Positions 24,585 to 32,623 of a DNA stretch of 44,159 nucleotides are shown one piece after another (the stretch's first letter is position 1; each line of letters begins with the position of its first letter). Location of the stretch: the NCBI GenBank assembly GCA_027592325.1, contig JAQCKO010000009.1:1-44159 (forward strand), in the 5' to 3' direction. The DNA is from a bacterium (GTDB lineage: Bacteria; Patescibacteriota; Patescibacteriia; UBA9934). The position numbers were made by a program, and so were the translations under genes. The notes under the pieces are model-generated. The model saw only the letters and a program-made list of their open reading frames with translations, did not search any database and was not told the origin of the DNA.

Positions 24585-25697
24585 CTATTTTACCATGCGA
24601 CGCAAGGTATCTAAGGTTTTTTCTGCTGTCGCTTGCCATGTGAATGATTTTGCTCGCTCAATGCCTTTTTTCGCAAGAGAGCCCGCGAGCTCGGTATCTT
24701 CTGAGAGAATGTGTAGGGCAATTTGTATATCACGCACGTTGAATGGATCAACAAGTACTCCGTTTTCTTGAATGAGTTCTGGAAATGCACCTGTGAAACT
24801 AGCTATGACGGGTGTTCCAGATGCCATTGCTTCAAGTGCCGGAAGGCCAAAACCTTCGTAAAATGAAGGAAAGAGAAGCACCTTCGCATGACGGTAGAGA
24901 GCGGGGAGATCATCTTCTTGAAGGTAACCAGTTTCTATTATGTGTGGTCGGCATTGCTGTGGTGCGGTTTTCCATCCCTTCGCTCCCGCGATGACGAGTG
25001 GCGTGTCATCACCCTGTGACTGCAGGGCAAGTACAGCTTCCACTGCACTTTCGATGTTTTTTCGCGGCTGACGTGTTGAAAGCAGTAGATAGTAAGAAGA
25101 TTTTATGCCGTATTTACGCAATCGTGATCGGTCAGAAGCTTCTTCGCGCGGAGAAAACCGAGGAGCGACTCCAAGTGGAGTGAGGGTGATAGTGGACGCA
25201 GGAATGCCCGTGTGAAGTGTTACATCTTTTGCCGTTCGTTCTGAAACAGCAAGTAATTCCGCAGCATCTTTCATGCGTTTATCGAAGGCCCCAAGGCGTG
25301 TACTCAGTAATTCTTTCCGTTCATAAAATATTGGAAAAAATCGCGTGGAAAGATCATGTACAGTAAGTGCAAAGCGTAGGCGTGTGTGGAAGATCGCGTT
25401 ATTTGGAAACCACCAAGCATCTATATTTGTAGGCAAATACGATTCAAGGGTCCGGTAACGTAGAATCTGTTCAAATTTTATGAGCTTATTTGGCTTTGCA
25501 AGATGCACGTGTTCTACGTTTTTGTGCCGAAACTGCGGAATACGGGGCTTGAGCGAAATTCGTCCACTCGAAAACAGGACGAGCTTGTCATCGTTTTGAA
25601 GCAGGGGAAGTATATGTCGAATGGTCTCTATCGTGTAGTGAGAAACACCCGCAGGATACTTTTCTGCAAGATGGCGAATGTCGATTCCGAGTCGCAT
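24585..25697 (-). CDS. Glycosyltransferase, GT4 type
   Basis: The 370-residue GT-B enzyme resembles the next gene in the operon. It begins MRLGIDIRHLAEKYPAGVSHYTIE and carries LLLSTRQPRKNIESAVEA and the EX7E motif EGFGLPALE in the donor domain. The ATG overlaps the stop of the upstream glycosyltransferase by one base, and the gap to the next gene is only four bases, so coupling is tight. Likely acts on the same glycan. Confidence 0.93.
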   Translation of the reverse strand: MRLGIDIRHLAEKYPAGVSHYTIETIRHILPLLQNDDKLVLFSSGRISLKPRIPQFRHKNVEHVHLAKPNKLIKFEQILRYRTLESYLPTNIDAWWFPNNAIFHTRLRFALTVHDLSTRFFPIFYERKELLSTRLGAFDKRMKDAAELLAVSERTAKDVTLHTGIPASTITLTPLGVAPRFSPREEASDRSRLRKYGIKSSYYLLLSTRQPRKNIESAVEAVLALQSQGDDTPLVIAGAKGWKTAPQQCRPHIIETGYLQEDDLPALYRHAKVLLFPSFYEGFGLPALEAMASGTPVIASFTGAFPELIQENGVLVDPFNVRDIQIALHILSEDTELAGSLAKKGIERAKSFTWQATAEKTLDTLRRMVK

Positions 25698-26806
25698 TAA
25701 AGAAGGGTATCTTGTTTGTGTGCAGCGTAGAGCTCTTCTACAATACTTGCAAGTCTCTCGTAAAAAATAGGAGCAGCGAAGCTTTCTGCATGACGACGAA
25801 TAAATGTTGGATCGTACTCATCAGGTTTAAAGTGAAGAACAGTATCGGCAATTTCTTCCCAACTTTGATGATCAAAAAAGCGGCCCGTTTTCCCATCAAT
25901 GATTGTTTCGGTGGCACCTCCTTTTCGGAAGGCAATTACTGGGCGGCCAGCCGCCATCGATTCAACGGGCGTAATGCCAAAATCTTCAACATGTGGGTGA
26001 AGAAACGCAATAGCTTCTTCAAAGAGTTTGCTGCGATAGCTATCGGAAACTTGTCCGAGGAATTCAATCGTCGGACCGGCAAGCTTTTTTAGCGCTGCTT
26101 CTTCTGGGCCTGATCCAAAAATCTTTAATGGTTTTCCAATTTTATTGAATGCTTTTATCACAATATCGTAACGCTTATATGGAACAAGTCGTCCGCCAAT
26201 AAGGTAGTACGATTTTTGTGTATCGGATACAGAAAATTGATCCACATCGACGGGGGGATGTAAAACGATACTCTCACGACCATAATACGTTTTAATACGC
26301 CGACGAACAGTCTCAGAATTTGCAATAAAATAATGTACGCGCTGCGCTGCTTGATAATCCCAATGGCGAAGATAAGAAAGAAGATGCGGGAGCATGAGTT
26401 TGATCGGGCGAGGTACGCGTAAACCGTCAATATACTCATGTGTATCGGACCAAAGATAGCGTGTCGGTGTATGTAAATAGCAAATATGGAGGCCTTCACT
26501 TCCGGTAATGATCCCTTTTGCAAAGGCACTCGAGCTTGAAAGAACCACATCGAACTTTCCTAAGTGATGCGATTCTGTTGCCGTTGGCATGAGGGGGAGT
26601 AGCCATTTTGGACGTGAGCGGAAGAGAGGGATTGTTTGTAAAAACGAAGGTCGCACAAGCTGCTCTGGGAACATATCGCCAAAACGACGCTTATCGTATA
26701 AAAGCGTGTAAATAGGCGCCTGAGGGTACATGCTATGCATGGCCGATAAAACGCGTTCAGCTCCCCCGAACTGAACTAAATGATCGTGAACGAGCGCTAC
26801 TTTCAT
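25697..26806 (-). CDS. Glycosyltransferase, GT4 (WbaZ-like)
   Basis: The 369-residue enzyme begins MKVALVHDHLVQFGGAERVL, the acceptor-domain signature of a mannosyltransferase-like (WbaZ-type) group. Other marks are HTPTRYLWSD, VLHPPVDVDQF, and the degenerate EX7E motif EDFGITPVE. The sugar could be mannose by family resemblance, which is weak evidence. A TAATTT box lies 6 bases before the ATG. It follows the priming transferase gene by 35 bases. Confidence 0.9.
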   Translation of the reverse strand: MKVALVHDHLVQFGGAERVLSAMHSMYPQAPIYTLLYDKRRFGDMFPEQLVRPSFLQTIPLFRSRPKWLLPLMPTATESHHLGKFDVVLSSSSAFAKGIITGSEGLHICYLHTPTRYLWSDTHEYIDGLRVPRPIKLMLPHLLSYLRHWDYQAAQRVHYFIANSETVRRRIKTYYGRESIVLHPPVDVDQFSVSDTQKSYYLIGGRLVPYKRYDIVIKAFNKIGKPLKIFGSGPEEAALKKLAGPTIEFLGQVSDSYRSKLFEEAIAFLHPHVEDFGITPVESMAAGRPVIAFRKGGATETIIDGKTGRFFDHQSWEEIADTVLHFKPDEYDPTFIRRHAESFAAPIFYERLASIVEELYAAHKQDTLL

Positions 26807-26812
26807 AGCGGT

Positions 26813-26818
26813 AAATTA
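26813..26818 (-). promoter_or_regulatory. Possible -10 element (TAATTT)
   Basis: It lies 6 bases before the WbaZ-like ATG at 26806 and inside the 35-base gap after the priming transferase gene. The match is modest. Confidence 0.3.
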
Positions 26819-26841
26819 GCTTCTTGAGCGCAGCGTGTCAA

Positions 26842-28254
26842 CTAATGCTGCCCTGGTCGGAATAACACAACAATCGGCGTGCGGATGATAATGTAGATGT
26901 CCATCCACGGGGTCCAGTTTTCAATATAGTGCATATCAAGGCGCACTTCTTCATCAAAGCTAAGGTCAGCGCGGCCACTTATTTGTGCAAGACCAGTAAT
27001 TCCTGGTTTTACGGTAAGAACGCGTCGCTGGGAGGGTTTATACGTTGCTACCTCTTCTGGCAAATGAGGCCGCGGTCCAACGAGACTCATTTTTCCCGCG
27101 AGAACCAAGTAGAGTTCAGGAAGCTCGTCAATCGAAAAGCGCCTGATGAATTTCCCAACGCGGGTTACGCGTGGATCATTTTGTAGCTTTACCAAAGCTC
27201 CTTCACGGGTGTTGAGATGATTCAGTTTATCGTAGCGCTCAAAATGCCGATCTTTTTGCATTGATCGGAATTTGAAATAGTGAAAGCTGCGGCCACCTTG
27301 ACCAACACGCATGGTTTTTTTTCCATTCGGCAGCGTTGAAAAAAGAATACCACCCTTTGATTCGAGCACAACGGCGAGGGCAGCAATAATCTGAATAGGG
27401 AGGGTGAGAATAATGAGGAAGCTCGCCCCGAGAATATCGAATACCCGTTTGAATATCGCTCCCCAGCCATCGAGTGGTGTTTTTGGGACCTCAATGACGG
27501 GCTGGCCAGCATAGGTATGGAAAATTGGGCGGGTGGTTGAACCTGGGAAAAGGCTTGTTGAATACAAAAAGTGAATATGCTCAATATCGCTGAACAATTT
27601 TATGGCGCGCAATTCATTGCGGTCAATATCAGGGTTTGCGACCATAATGGCATCAATGCGCCCTGCGCCTTTATGGTAGCGAATACTGTCCTTTGTTGCC
27701 TTATTAAAATGCGCATATAAATGTGTGACAGAATAGCCTAGATGCGGGTACCGGCTAAAATGTTTTGTGAGCTCATGTCCTTCTTTTGTTTTTCCAATGA
27801 TAACGAGATGCTGAAGGCCAATGCCATATTTGTGTAAGCTGCGCTCTGTAAGACGTACGGAAAGGCGCATGAGCGCGACAAAAAGAATGGCGAGTACCCA
27901 GGCAGCCACGAAAATGAAGCGCGATTCAAACAAGTCGCGCGAGAAGAAGGCTACGGTAAGCACAATAGCCATGCCGGCAGAAATAGCGACGAGCGCGCGA
28001 ATGCCTTCGGTCATCAGACGCTCGCGGCGAATACGGTACAGACCGGATAGCGCAAATAAAAGAAGCATCATGGTAACAATAAGCGCACAAATTTGCATAT
28101 AGCGCCCGAAGCTGAGGTCGAAGGTCACTGGGCGGTAGGCAGAAAAGACGCCTGAAAATCGAAGACTGTACGCAAGCCCCGCAGCGGCAAAAAGGGAGAG
28201 GGCGTCTAAGGGAATTAAGATTGCCGTGAAGAAAAGGTGAAACCGTTTTGTCAT
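26842..28254 (-). CDS. Polyprenyl-phosphate sugar phosphotransferase (priming enzyme)
   Basis: The 470-residue membrane enzyme starts a surface polysaccharide by transferring sugar-1-phosphate to undecaprenyl phosphate. The N-terminal part has four to five membrane helices (to about residue 140) and a CoA-binding-like middle domain with LVIIGKTKEG. The C-terminal catalytic domain starts near residue 265 with KRVFDILGASFLIILTLP and holds FKFRSMQKD, RRFSIDELPELYLVLAGKMSLVGPRP and VKPGITGLAQISGR. The start at MTKRFHLF is set by the TATAAT box 6 bases before it; an upstream in-frame ATG is within the promoter region. Confidence 0.94.
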   Translation of the reverse strand: MTKRFHLFFTAILIPLDALSLFAAAGLAYSLRFSGVFSAYRPVTFDLSFGRYMQICALIVTMMLLLFALSGLYRIRRERLMTEGIRALVAISAGMAIVLTVAFFSRDLFESRFIFVAAWVLAILFVALMRLSVRLTERSLHKYGIGLQHLVIIGKTKEGHELTKHFSRYPHLGYSVTHLYAHFNKATKDSIRYHKGAGRIDAIMVANPDIDRNELRAIKLFSDIEHIHFLYSTSLFPGSTTRPIFHTYAGQPVIEVPKTPLDGWGAIFKRVFDILGASFLIILTLPIQIIAALAVVLESKGGILFSTLPNGKKTMRVGQGGRSFHYFKFRSMQKDRHFERYDKLNHLNTREGALVKLQNDPRVTRVGKFIRRFSIDELPELYLVLAGKMSLVGPRPHLPEEVATYKPSQRRVLTVKPGITGLAQISGRADLSFDEEVRLDMHYIENWTPWMDIYIIIRTPIVVLFRPGQH

Positions 28255-28260
28255 AAAATC

Positions 28261-28266
28261 ATTATA
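28261..28266 (-). promoter_or_regulatory. -10 promoter (TATAAT), leaderless
   Basis: The perfect hexamer on the minus strand, preceded by TTG, ends 6 bases before the ATG at 28254. It would drive the polysaccharide operon. Confidence 0.55.
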
Positions 28267-28357
28267 CAAGACATTCCAGCTCACCACATCTGCGCAATCG
28301 GCAATGTTTCAAATACAAGTAACCGATAACGATATTTGCCAATATGAGACGAGCACA

Positions 28358-28386
28358 TTGACAAAGTCAGCGTTTTTTGACATACT
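28358..28386 (+). promoter_or_regulatory. Promoter of the GC-rich orphan gene
   Basis: TTGACA (28358-28363) is followed after 17 bases by CATACT (28381-28386). The transcript would start near 28393 and have a leader of about 39 bases with the Shine-Dalgarno AGAGGA at 28418-28423. Confidence 0.6.
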
Positions 28387-28431
28387 CGCGCTAGTCTCAT
28401 TCACGAGGCGCTGACATAGAGGACCTTTCAG

Positions 28432-28812
28432 ATGGGTGCACAGAGAGAATGGCCGAGTCTGCCGACGCGCACGCTCGAAGCGAAGAAGCGGCTCTGGGAG
28501 CAGATGCTGCGCGCTGACGATCGCCTCGAGAAAGGCGACCACGATTTCATCGTCCAGCTGCGCAATGCGGCGCAGGACGACACGGTGAGCTACTGGGACT
28601 TGGTGGCGCTGTTCAAGGGTTCCGAGCAATGCAATGTCGTCGCTCGTGTCCCTGAGCTGTCGAGCGCCCTCGGCGTGTACACGTCGTGGTGCAGCAATCG
28701 GCGCCGCAATGCGAGCGGGGGCCTGGCGGATGATGGTCGTCCGCTCACTGGTCACGAAGGCATCGACGCCGGGTACGCCAGAAGCTTCGTCACTTCCCGC
28801 GACGCGCGCTGA
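28432..28812 (+). CDS. GC-rich small orphan protein
   Basis: The 126-residue product has no signal peptide or membrane helix. The N-terminal half is helical and charged (LEAKKRLWEQMLRADDRLEKGDH). A middle segment VSYWDLVALFKGSEQCNVVARVPEL leads into VYTSWCSNRRRNASGG. I do not recognise a family. GC at third codon positions is far above that of the neighbours. The gene has its own TTGACA-type promoter, a Shine-Dalgarno sequence 8 bases before the ATG, and a terminator. This set differs from the leaderless genes around it and suggests acquisition from a GC-rich source or a special class of small genes. Confidence 0.65.
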   Translation: MGAQREWPSLPTRTLEAKKRLWEQMLRADDRLEKGDHDFIVQLRNAAQDDTVSYWDLVALFKGSEQCNVVARVPELSSALGVYTSWCSNRRRNASGGLADDGRPLTGHEGIDAGYARSFVTSRDAR

Positions 28813-28898
28813 ACGCCTGATAGCCAGTTTTCGAAGCTTTTGCTCCCACCTTCTCCGCGGCCGCGGTTCGCTCACCCCTCGAGCGAGCCCGGCCTCAT

Positions 28899-28935
28899 AC
28901 AAAAAACCCTCAGCAATATGCTGGGGATTTTTTGT
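28899..28935. terminator. Bidirectional terminator between orphan gene and rnpB
   Basis: A 16-pair stem (one mismatch, one G-T pair) joins ACAAAAAACCCTCAGC with GCTGGGGATTTTTTGT around AATAT. T-runs exist on both strands. Upstream of it, 28813-28898 is GC-rich with CCGCGGCCGCGG and a CGCTC/GAGCG hairpin. Confidence 0.85.
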
Positions 28936-28958
28936 TATCGATATATAGTGCCGCTTTA

Positions 28959-29333
28959 GGAATCGTATAAGCCGAATTCTGTCGGGGACGATTATTTATC
29001 TGGAGCAGGCATTGCTGCCGGCTTCTAGCAAGCTACCAAATTTGCTTTTGCACCAGGATGGGTTTACCGCACAATGCCGTCACCGACATAGGAGAGAAGT
29101 AGCCCCGAAGGACATCACCTCACTTTTCACGTTTCATTCTACGCCGCTAGATCCTTCGCAAAGCTCAGGATAATTTTGCTGCGCAAAATTAGTATTGTCT
29201 CTGTGGCACTTTCCCTAAGATTTCTCTCGGTCGCCGTTAGCGACATCCATTTTGCAGGCATCTTACAATGCAAGCGGTGTTCGGACTTTCCTCACCTCCA
29301 TGGAAACCAGGGAGGAGCAATCGTCTCAATTCC
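28959..29333 (-). ncRNA. rnpB: RNase P RNA
   Basis: The minus strand carries GAGGAAAGTCCG (29282-29293, CR I) near the 5' end and ACAGAATTCGGCTTAT (28967-28982, CR V) near the 3' end. The ends pair as P1: GGAATTG (29327-29333) with CGATTCC (28959-28965), giving 375 bases, normal for a bacterial RNase P RNA. It processes tRNA 5' ends with RnpA, which is not in the window. One variable helix region (29150-29191) holds a hairpin similar to an intergenic repeat. A consensus promoter lies directly upstream. Confidence 0.95.
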
Positions 29334-29347
29334 ATAACGACCGCGCA

Positions 29348-29376
29348 TTTATACCAAGAAAAAAGCCTTTTGTCAA
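29348..29376 (-). promoter_or_regulatory. rnpB promoter
   Basis: TTGACA (29371-29376) and TATAAA (29348-29353) are separated by 17 bases on the minus strand. The predicted start is near 29341, only a few bases before P1, so little 5' trimming is needed. Confidence 0.8.
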
Positions 29377-29378
29377 TA

Positions 29379-30362
29379 TTACGGGCGAAGAATTCCAATA
29401 CGCTCACGGGTGGTTTTGAGGTATTGATTTGCAATCATTTCTGCCGCTTCATTTCCGGTTTGCAACACTTCCAAAAGTCCCGCGCGGTCATCGCTATATT
29501 CCTGCATGTTCATACGAATAGGTGCCAGGTATTGATTGAGCGCCATCACTAAATCGTCTTTAAAGACTTTCATCCCGCTGTGCTGATAACGCTCGGAGAC
29601 TTCTTCTTTCGTATATTCGGTGCAAAGGCTGAAAATCGTAATGAGGTTTAAAAGGCCTTTCCGTTCGTCGTCGAGGGTGATTTCGCGCTCTGAATCGGTG
29701 ACGGCTCCGCGAATTTTCTTTGCGAGCATATCTTCTTCATCAGTGAGCAAAATATAACTCTTCGCGCTTGGGGCGCTTTTACTCATTTTCTTTTCTGGTT
29801 CTGTGAGCGATTTTATGCGCGCGCCATTTGACTGAATTATTGGTTCTGGGATGAGAAAGGTTTCACCGAAGTCACGATTAAACCGCTCTGCAAGGTCGCG
29901 GGTTAATTCGACATGTTGTTTTTGGTCTTCGCCAACGGGGACCCCTTCGGTGCCGTAGAGGAGAATGTCGGCAGCCATTAACATAGGGTAGGTGAAGAGG
30001 CCAACGGGGGCTTTTTCAGCCCCCGTTTGGGACTTGTCTTTGAATTGCGTCATGCGATTTGCTTCGCCCATGCGCGCAATGGTCTGCAAAATCCATGCGA
30101 GCTCGGTGTGCGCGGCAACGCTCGACTGGACAAAAAGGGTGGTGCGCGCAGGATCAATGCCGGCGGAAAGATAGGCTGCTGCGGTAAAAAGCGTATTCTC
30201 GGTAAGGCGTTTAGGGTCTTTGAGCGTGGTAATGGCATGATAGTCTGCGACCATCATAAAAAGCTCATGCTCTTCTTGGAGTTTTGTGGCAGGAATAAGC
30301 GCGCCAAAGAGATTTCCAATATGTAAGTTGTTTGTGGGCTGAATGCCAGTAAGTATTCGCAT
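29379..30362 (-). CDS. trpS: Tryptophanyl-tRNA synthetase
   Basis: The 327-residue class I synthetase charges tRNA-Trp. The HIGH motif is HIGN (14-17) and the KMSKS motif is exact at 192-196. GEDQKQHVELTRDLAERFN and GLFTYPMLMAADILLY are typical of bacterial TrpRS. The start at MRILTGIQ is preferred by homology over an ATG ten codons upstream. A TGC-TACTCT element lies 10 bases before it. The stop is two bases from the rnpB -35 box. Confidence 0.96.
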   Translation of the reverse strand: MRILTGIQPTNNLHIGNLFGALIPATKLQEEHELFMMVADYHAITTLKDPKRLTENTLFTAAAYLSAGIDPARTTLFVQSSVAAHTELAWILQTIARMGEANRMTQFKDKSQTGAEKAPVGLFTYPMLMAADILLYGTEGVPVGEDQKQHVELTRDLAERFNRDFGETFLIPEPIIQSNGARIKSLTEPEKKMSKSAPSAKSYILLTDEEDMLAKKIRGAVTDSEREITLDDERKGLLNLITIFSLCTEYTKEEVSERYQHSGMKVFKDDLVMALNQYLAPIRMNMQEYSDDRAGLLEVLQTGNEAAEMIANQYLKTTRERIGILRP

Positions 30363-30372
30363 AGATATCGCC

Positions 30373-30381
30373 AGAGTAGCA
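30373..30381 (-). promoter_or_regulatory. Possible extended -10 element (TGC-TACTCT)
   Basis: It lies 10 bases before the trpS ATG at 30362. The TGC-TA start agrees with other elements in the window. Nothing else is evident in the 199-base gap except the rnj terminator. Confidence 0.4.
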
Positions 30382-30525
30382 TAGAAATGCATAAATCGTG
30401 CATCTAGCGGCTTAATCGGCGGCGCTCACTCACTATACGGTTTGTCACGGCTCATTTCGCTTCTAGAATATGCACCACTATCTATAGGAATTTACGCATT
30501 TCGGAGAGTGTGCGGCGTCAGAAAT

Positions 30526-30554
30526 AAAAACAAGCCCGGTGAGGGCTCGTTTTT
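30526..30554 (-). terminator. Terminator of rnj
   Basis: AAAAACAAGCCC (30526-30537) pairs with GGGCTCGTTTTT (30543-30554) around a five-base loop, with one A-C mismatch. It begins 8 bases past the rnj stop and could also work on the plus strand. Confidence 0.8.
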
Positions 30555-30561
30555 ATGTCCA

Positions 30562-32493
30562 CTATACTTCCAGAATCACGGGAAGAATCATTGGACGACG
30601 TTCAGTTTTTTGGAGGAAGAATTTTCCTAGCTCATCGTGAATTTGCTTTCGCACATAATCACGATCAATTGGCGATTGAGGATCGTCATTGTTCGACACG
30701 CGCGCAACGATTTCGCGTGCCTTGTTGATGAGTTCGGTATTTTGTTTCATTTGTAGGAATCCACGGCTCACAATATCGGGCGTTCCTTGAACGGCTCCGC
30801 GTTTATCGATCTGCACAATAGCAACAATAATTCCTTCGTCAGCAAGCGCTTTACGATCGCGTAAAATCACTTCAGAAACATCTCCTACACCAAGTCCATC
30901 GACAAAAATATAATTCGTCGGCACCTTTTCTTTTGTCATTCGTGCAATGCCTTTCTTTGATTGTTTGTCCGTCCAAAGTTCAATCACCTGTCCGTTATCA
31001 GCAACAAATACATTGTCTTCTTCCCATCCCATTGAATAGGCAACACTGGCATTCTCGCACAGAAGGAAATGATGTCCTTCAATTGGCATGTAGTATTTTG
31101 GCTTGAAGAGTGCGAGCATCAGCTTGATGTCTTCTTTTTTTGCATGTCCACCAGCATGCACATCCATCATATCTTTGTGAATGACGCGTGCGCGCTTTCG
31201 ATAGAAGGTATCTTTGAGTTTCTGCACGGAATATTCATTTCCTGGGATCACCGAACTTGAGAAAATAAGGGTATCGGTCGGTTTAATGGTGATAAATCGA
31301 TGCTCATCGTGTGCAATGCGGCTGAGTGCTGCACGCTTTTCTCCTTGTGCCCCAGTACAAACCACAACGACATTGTCGTCACGAAGACGATTGGCGCGGT
31401 TAATTGGAATTAAGGTGCTGTCTTTAATTTTAATGAAGCCGAGATGACGAGCAATTTCAACATTCGTTTTCATGGAATATCCTTCAACGGCAACTTTTCG
31501 TCCATGTTTTTCCGATATTTCAAGAATTTGCTTAACGCGTGAAAGAAGCGAAGCGAATGTTCCAATAATGACTCGGCCTTCCGCTTTTTCAATAATACGT
31601 TCAAGCTCGTCTCCGATCACCTTTTCTGATGTTTGATGTCCTTCACGGTCTGCATTAGTTGAGTCTCCCATTAAAAGGAGTGTGCCTTCCGATCCAATGC
31701 GGGCCATTTTTTGAAAATCGGCATGTTCGGTCCCGGAAGGGTGAAAATCGTATTTCCAGTCACCGGTATGGACAATGGTTCCTGCTGGTGTTTCAACCAC
31801 AATTCCAGCAGAATCAGGAATATTATGGTTAATGTGTACAAAATGGACTTTGAATACACCAAGCTGAAGGACAGAATCGATAGCGATTTGTTTTACATCT
31901 ACATGCGACCCTTTAAAGTCGGTTTGGCGTTTATTGATGATGCCTGCTGCGATAGGAAGCGCATAGACAGGGGGATTTCCAATATTCGGGACAGTATGGG
32001 GAATAGCGCCAATGTGGTCATAGTGACCATGAGTAATAATGACACCGCGGACATTTTTTTCCTTCCCTTTGAGATAGGACATGTCGGGAATAATATAGTC
32101 AACCCCTGGCATGTCTTCACCTGGGAATTCAAGTCCCATGTCTATGAGGATAATGTCATTTTTGTACTCAATAAGCGTGCAGTTGCGACCAACTTCTTCA
32201 AGACCACCAAGCACGATAACGCGTACAGCATCACCATTTGGTGCGTGGAATGTTTTTACTTTACGCTGACGTATTGTGCGATTTGCATGATGATCTCCAC
32301 GTGTCCGGCGACCTGTTCCACGGCGACCGCGTCGTCCCGTTAAAGAAGTTGTGTTGCTAGGTTGTGATGGGCGAGAGGTGCTGCTGCGCGTGGTTGGCGC
32401 ACTGCTTGGTCCGACCGGTTTCGATGCACTAGCGGTTCGACCATTTGAAGTAAGAACGCGACGTTTTTGCGTTGTTGTAGGTTTTTTTTCCAT
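30562..32493 (-). CDS. rnj: Ribonuclease J
   Basis: The 643-residue metallo-beta-lactamase/beta-CASP nuclease is used in mRNA decay and RNA maturation. The zinc motif HGHYDH is at 155-160. VLGGLEEVGRNCTLIEY precedes it, and GDSTNADREGH and VEGHHFLLCENA follow, as in RNase J. The first 80 residues are a low-complexity tail rich in Ser, Thr, Pro, Arg and Lys, likely disordered and RNA- or partner-binding. It has no close neighbours in operon. The promoter is unclear (a poor TATTAA lies close to the ATG). Confidence 0.95.
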   Translation of the reverse strand: MEKKPTTTQKRRVLTSNGRTASASKPVGPSSAPTTRSSTSRPSQPSNTTSLTGRRGRRGTGRRTRGDHHANRTIRQRKVKTFHAPNGDAVRVIVLGGLEEVGRNCTLIEYKNDIILIDMGLEFPGEDMPGVDYIIPDMSYLKGKEKNVRGVIITHGHYDHIGAIPHTVPNIGNPPVYALPIAAGIINKRQTDFKGSHVDVKQIAIDSVLQLGVFKVHFVHINHNIPDSAGIVVETPAGTIVHTGDWKYDFHPSGTEHADFQKMARIGSEGTLLLMGDSTNADREGHQTSEKVIGDELERIIEKAEGRVIIGTFASLLSRVKQILEISEKHGRKVAVEGYSMKTNVEIARHLGFIKIKDSTLIPINRANRLRDDNVVVVCTGAQGEKRAALSRIAHDEHRFITIKPTDTLIFSSSVIPGNEYSVQKLKDTFYRKRARVIHKDMMDVHAGGHAKKEDIKLMLALFKPKYYMPIEGHHFLLCENASVAYSMGWEEDNVFVADNGQVIELWTDKQSKKGIARMTKEKVPTNYIFVDGLGVGDVSEVILRDRKALADEGIIVAIVQIDKRGAVQGTPDIVSRGFLQMKQNTELINKAREIVARVSNNDDPQSPIDRDYVRKQIHDELGKFFLQKTERRPMILPVILEV

Positions 32494-32623
32494 AAGTTAA
32501 TAGAACAGAAAAATGTTTTAATAAATAATTGATTCGCTTCAAGGCGATTAAAAAGAATCAATTACCCCCGTTCAAAAAATGGATTCAAGGAAACATTTTA
32601 CCATCAAACAGGAATTGTGTCAA

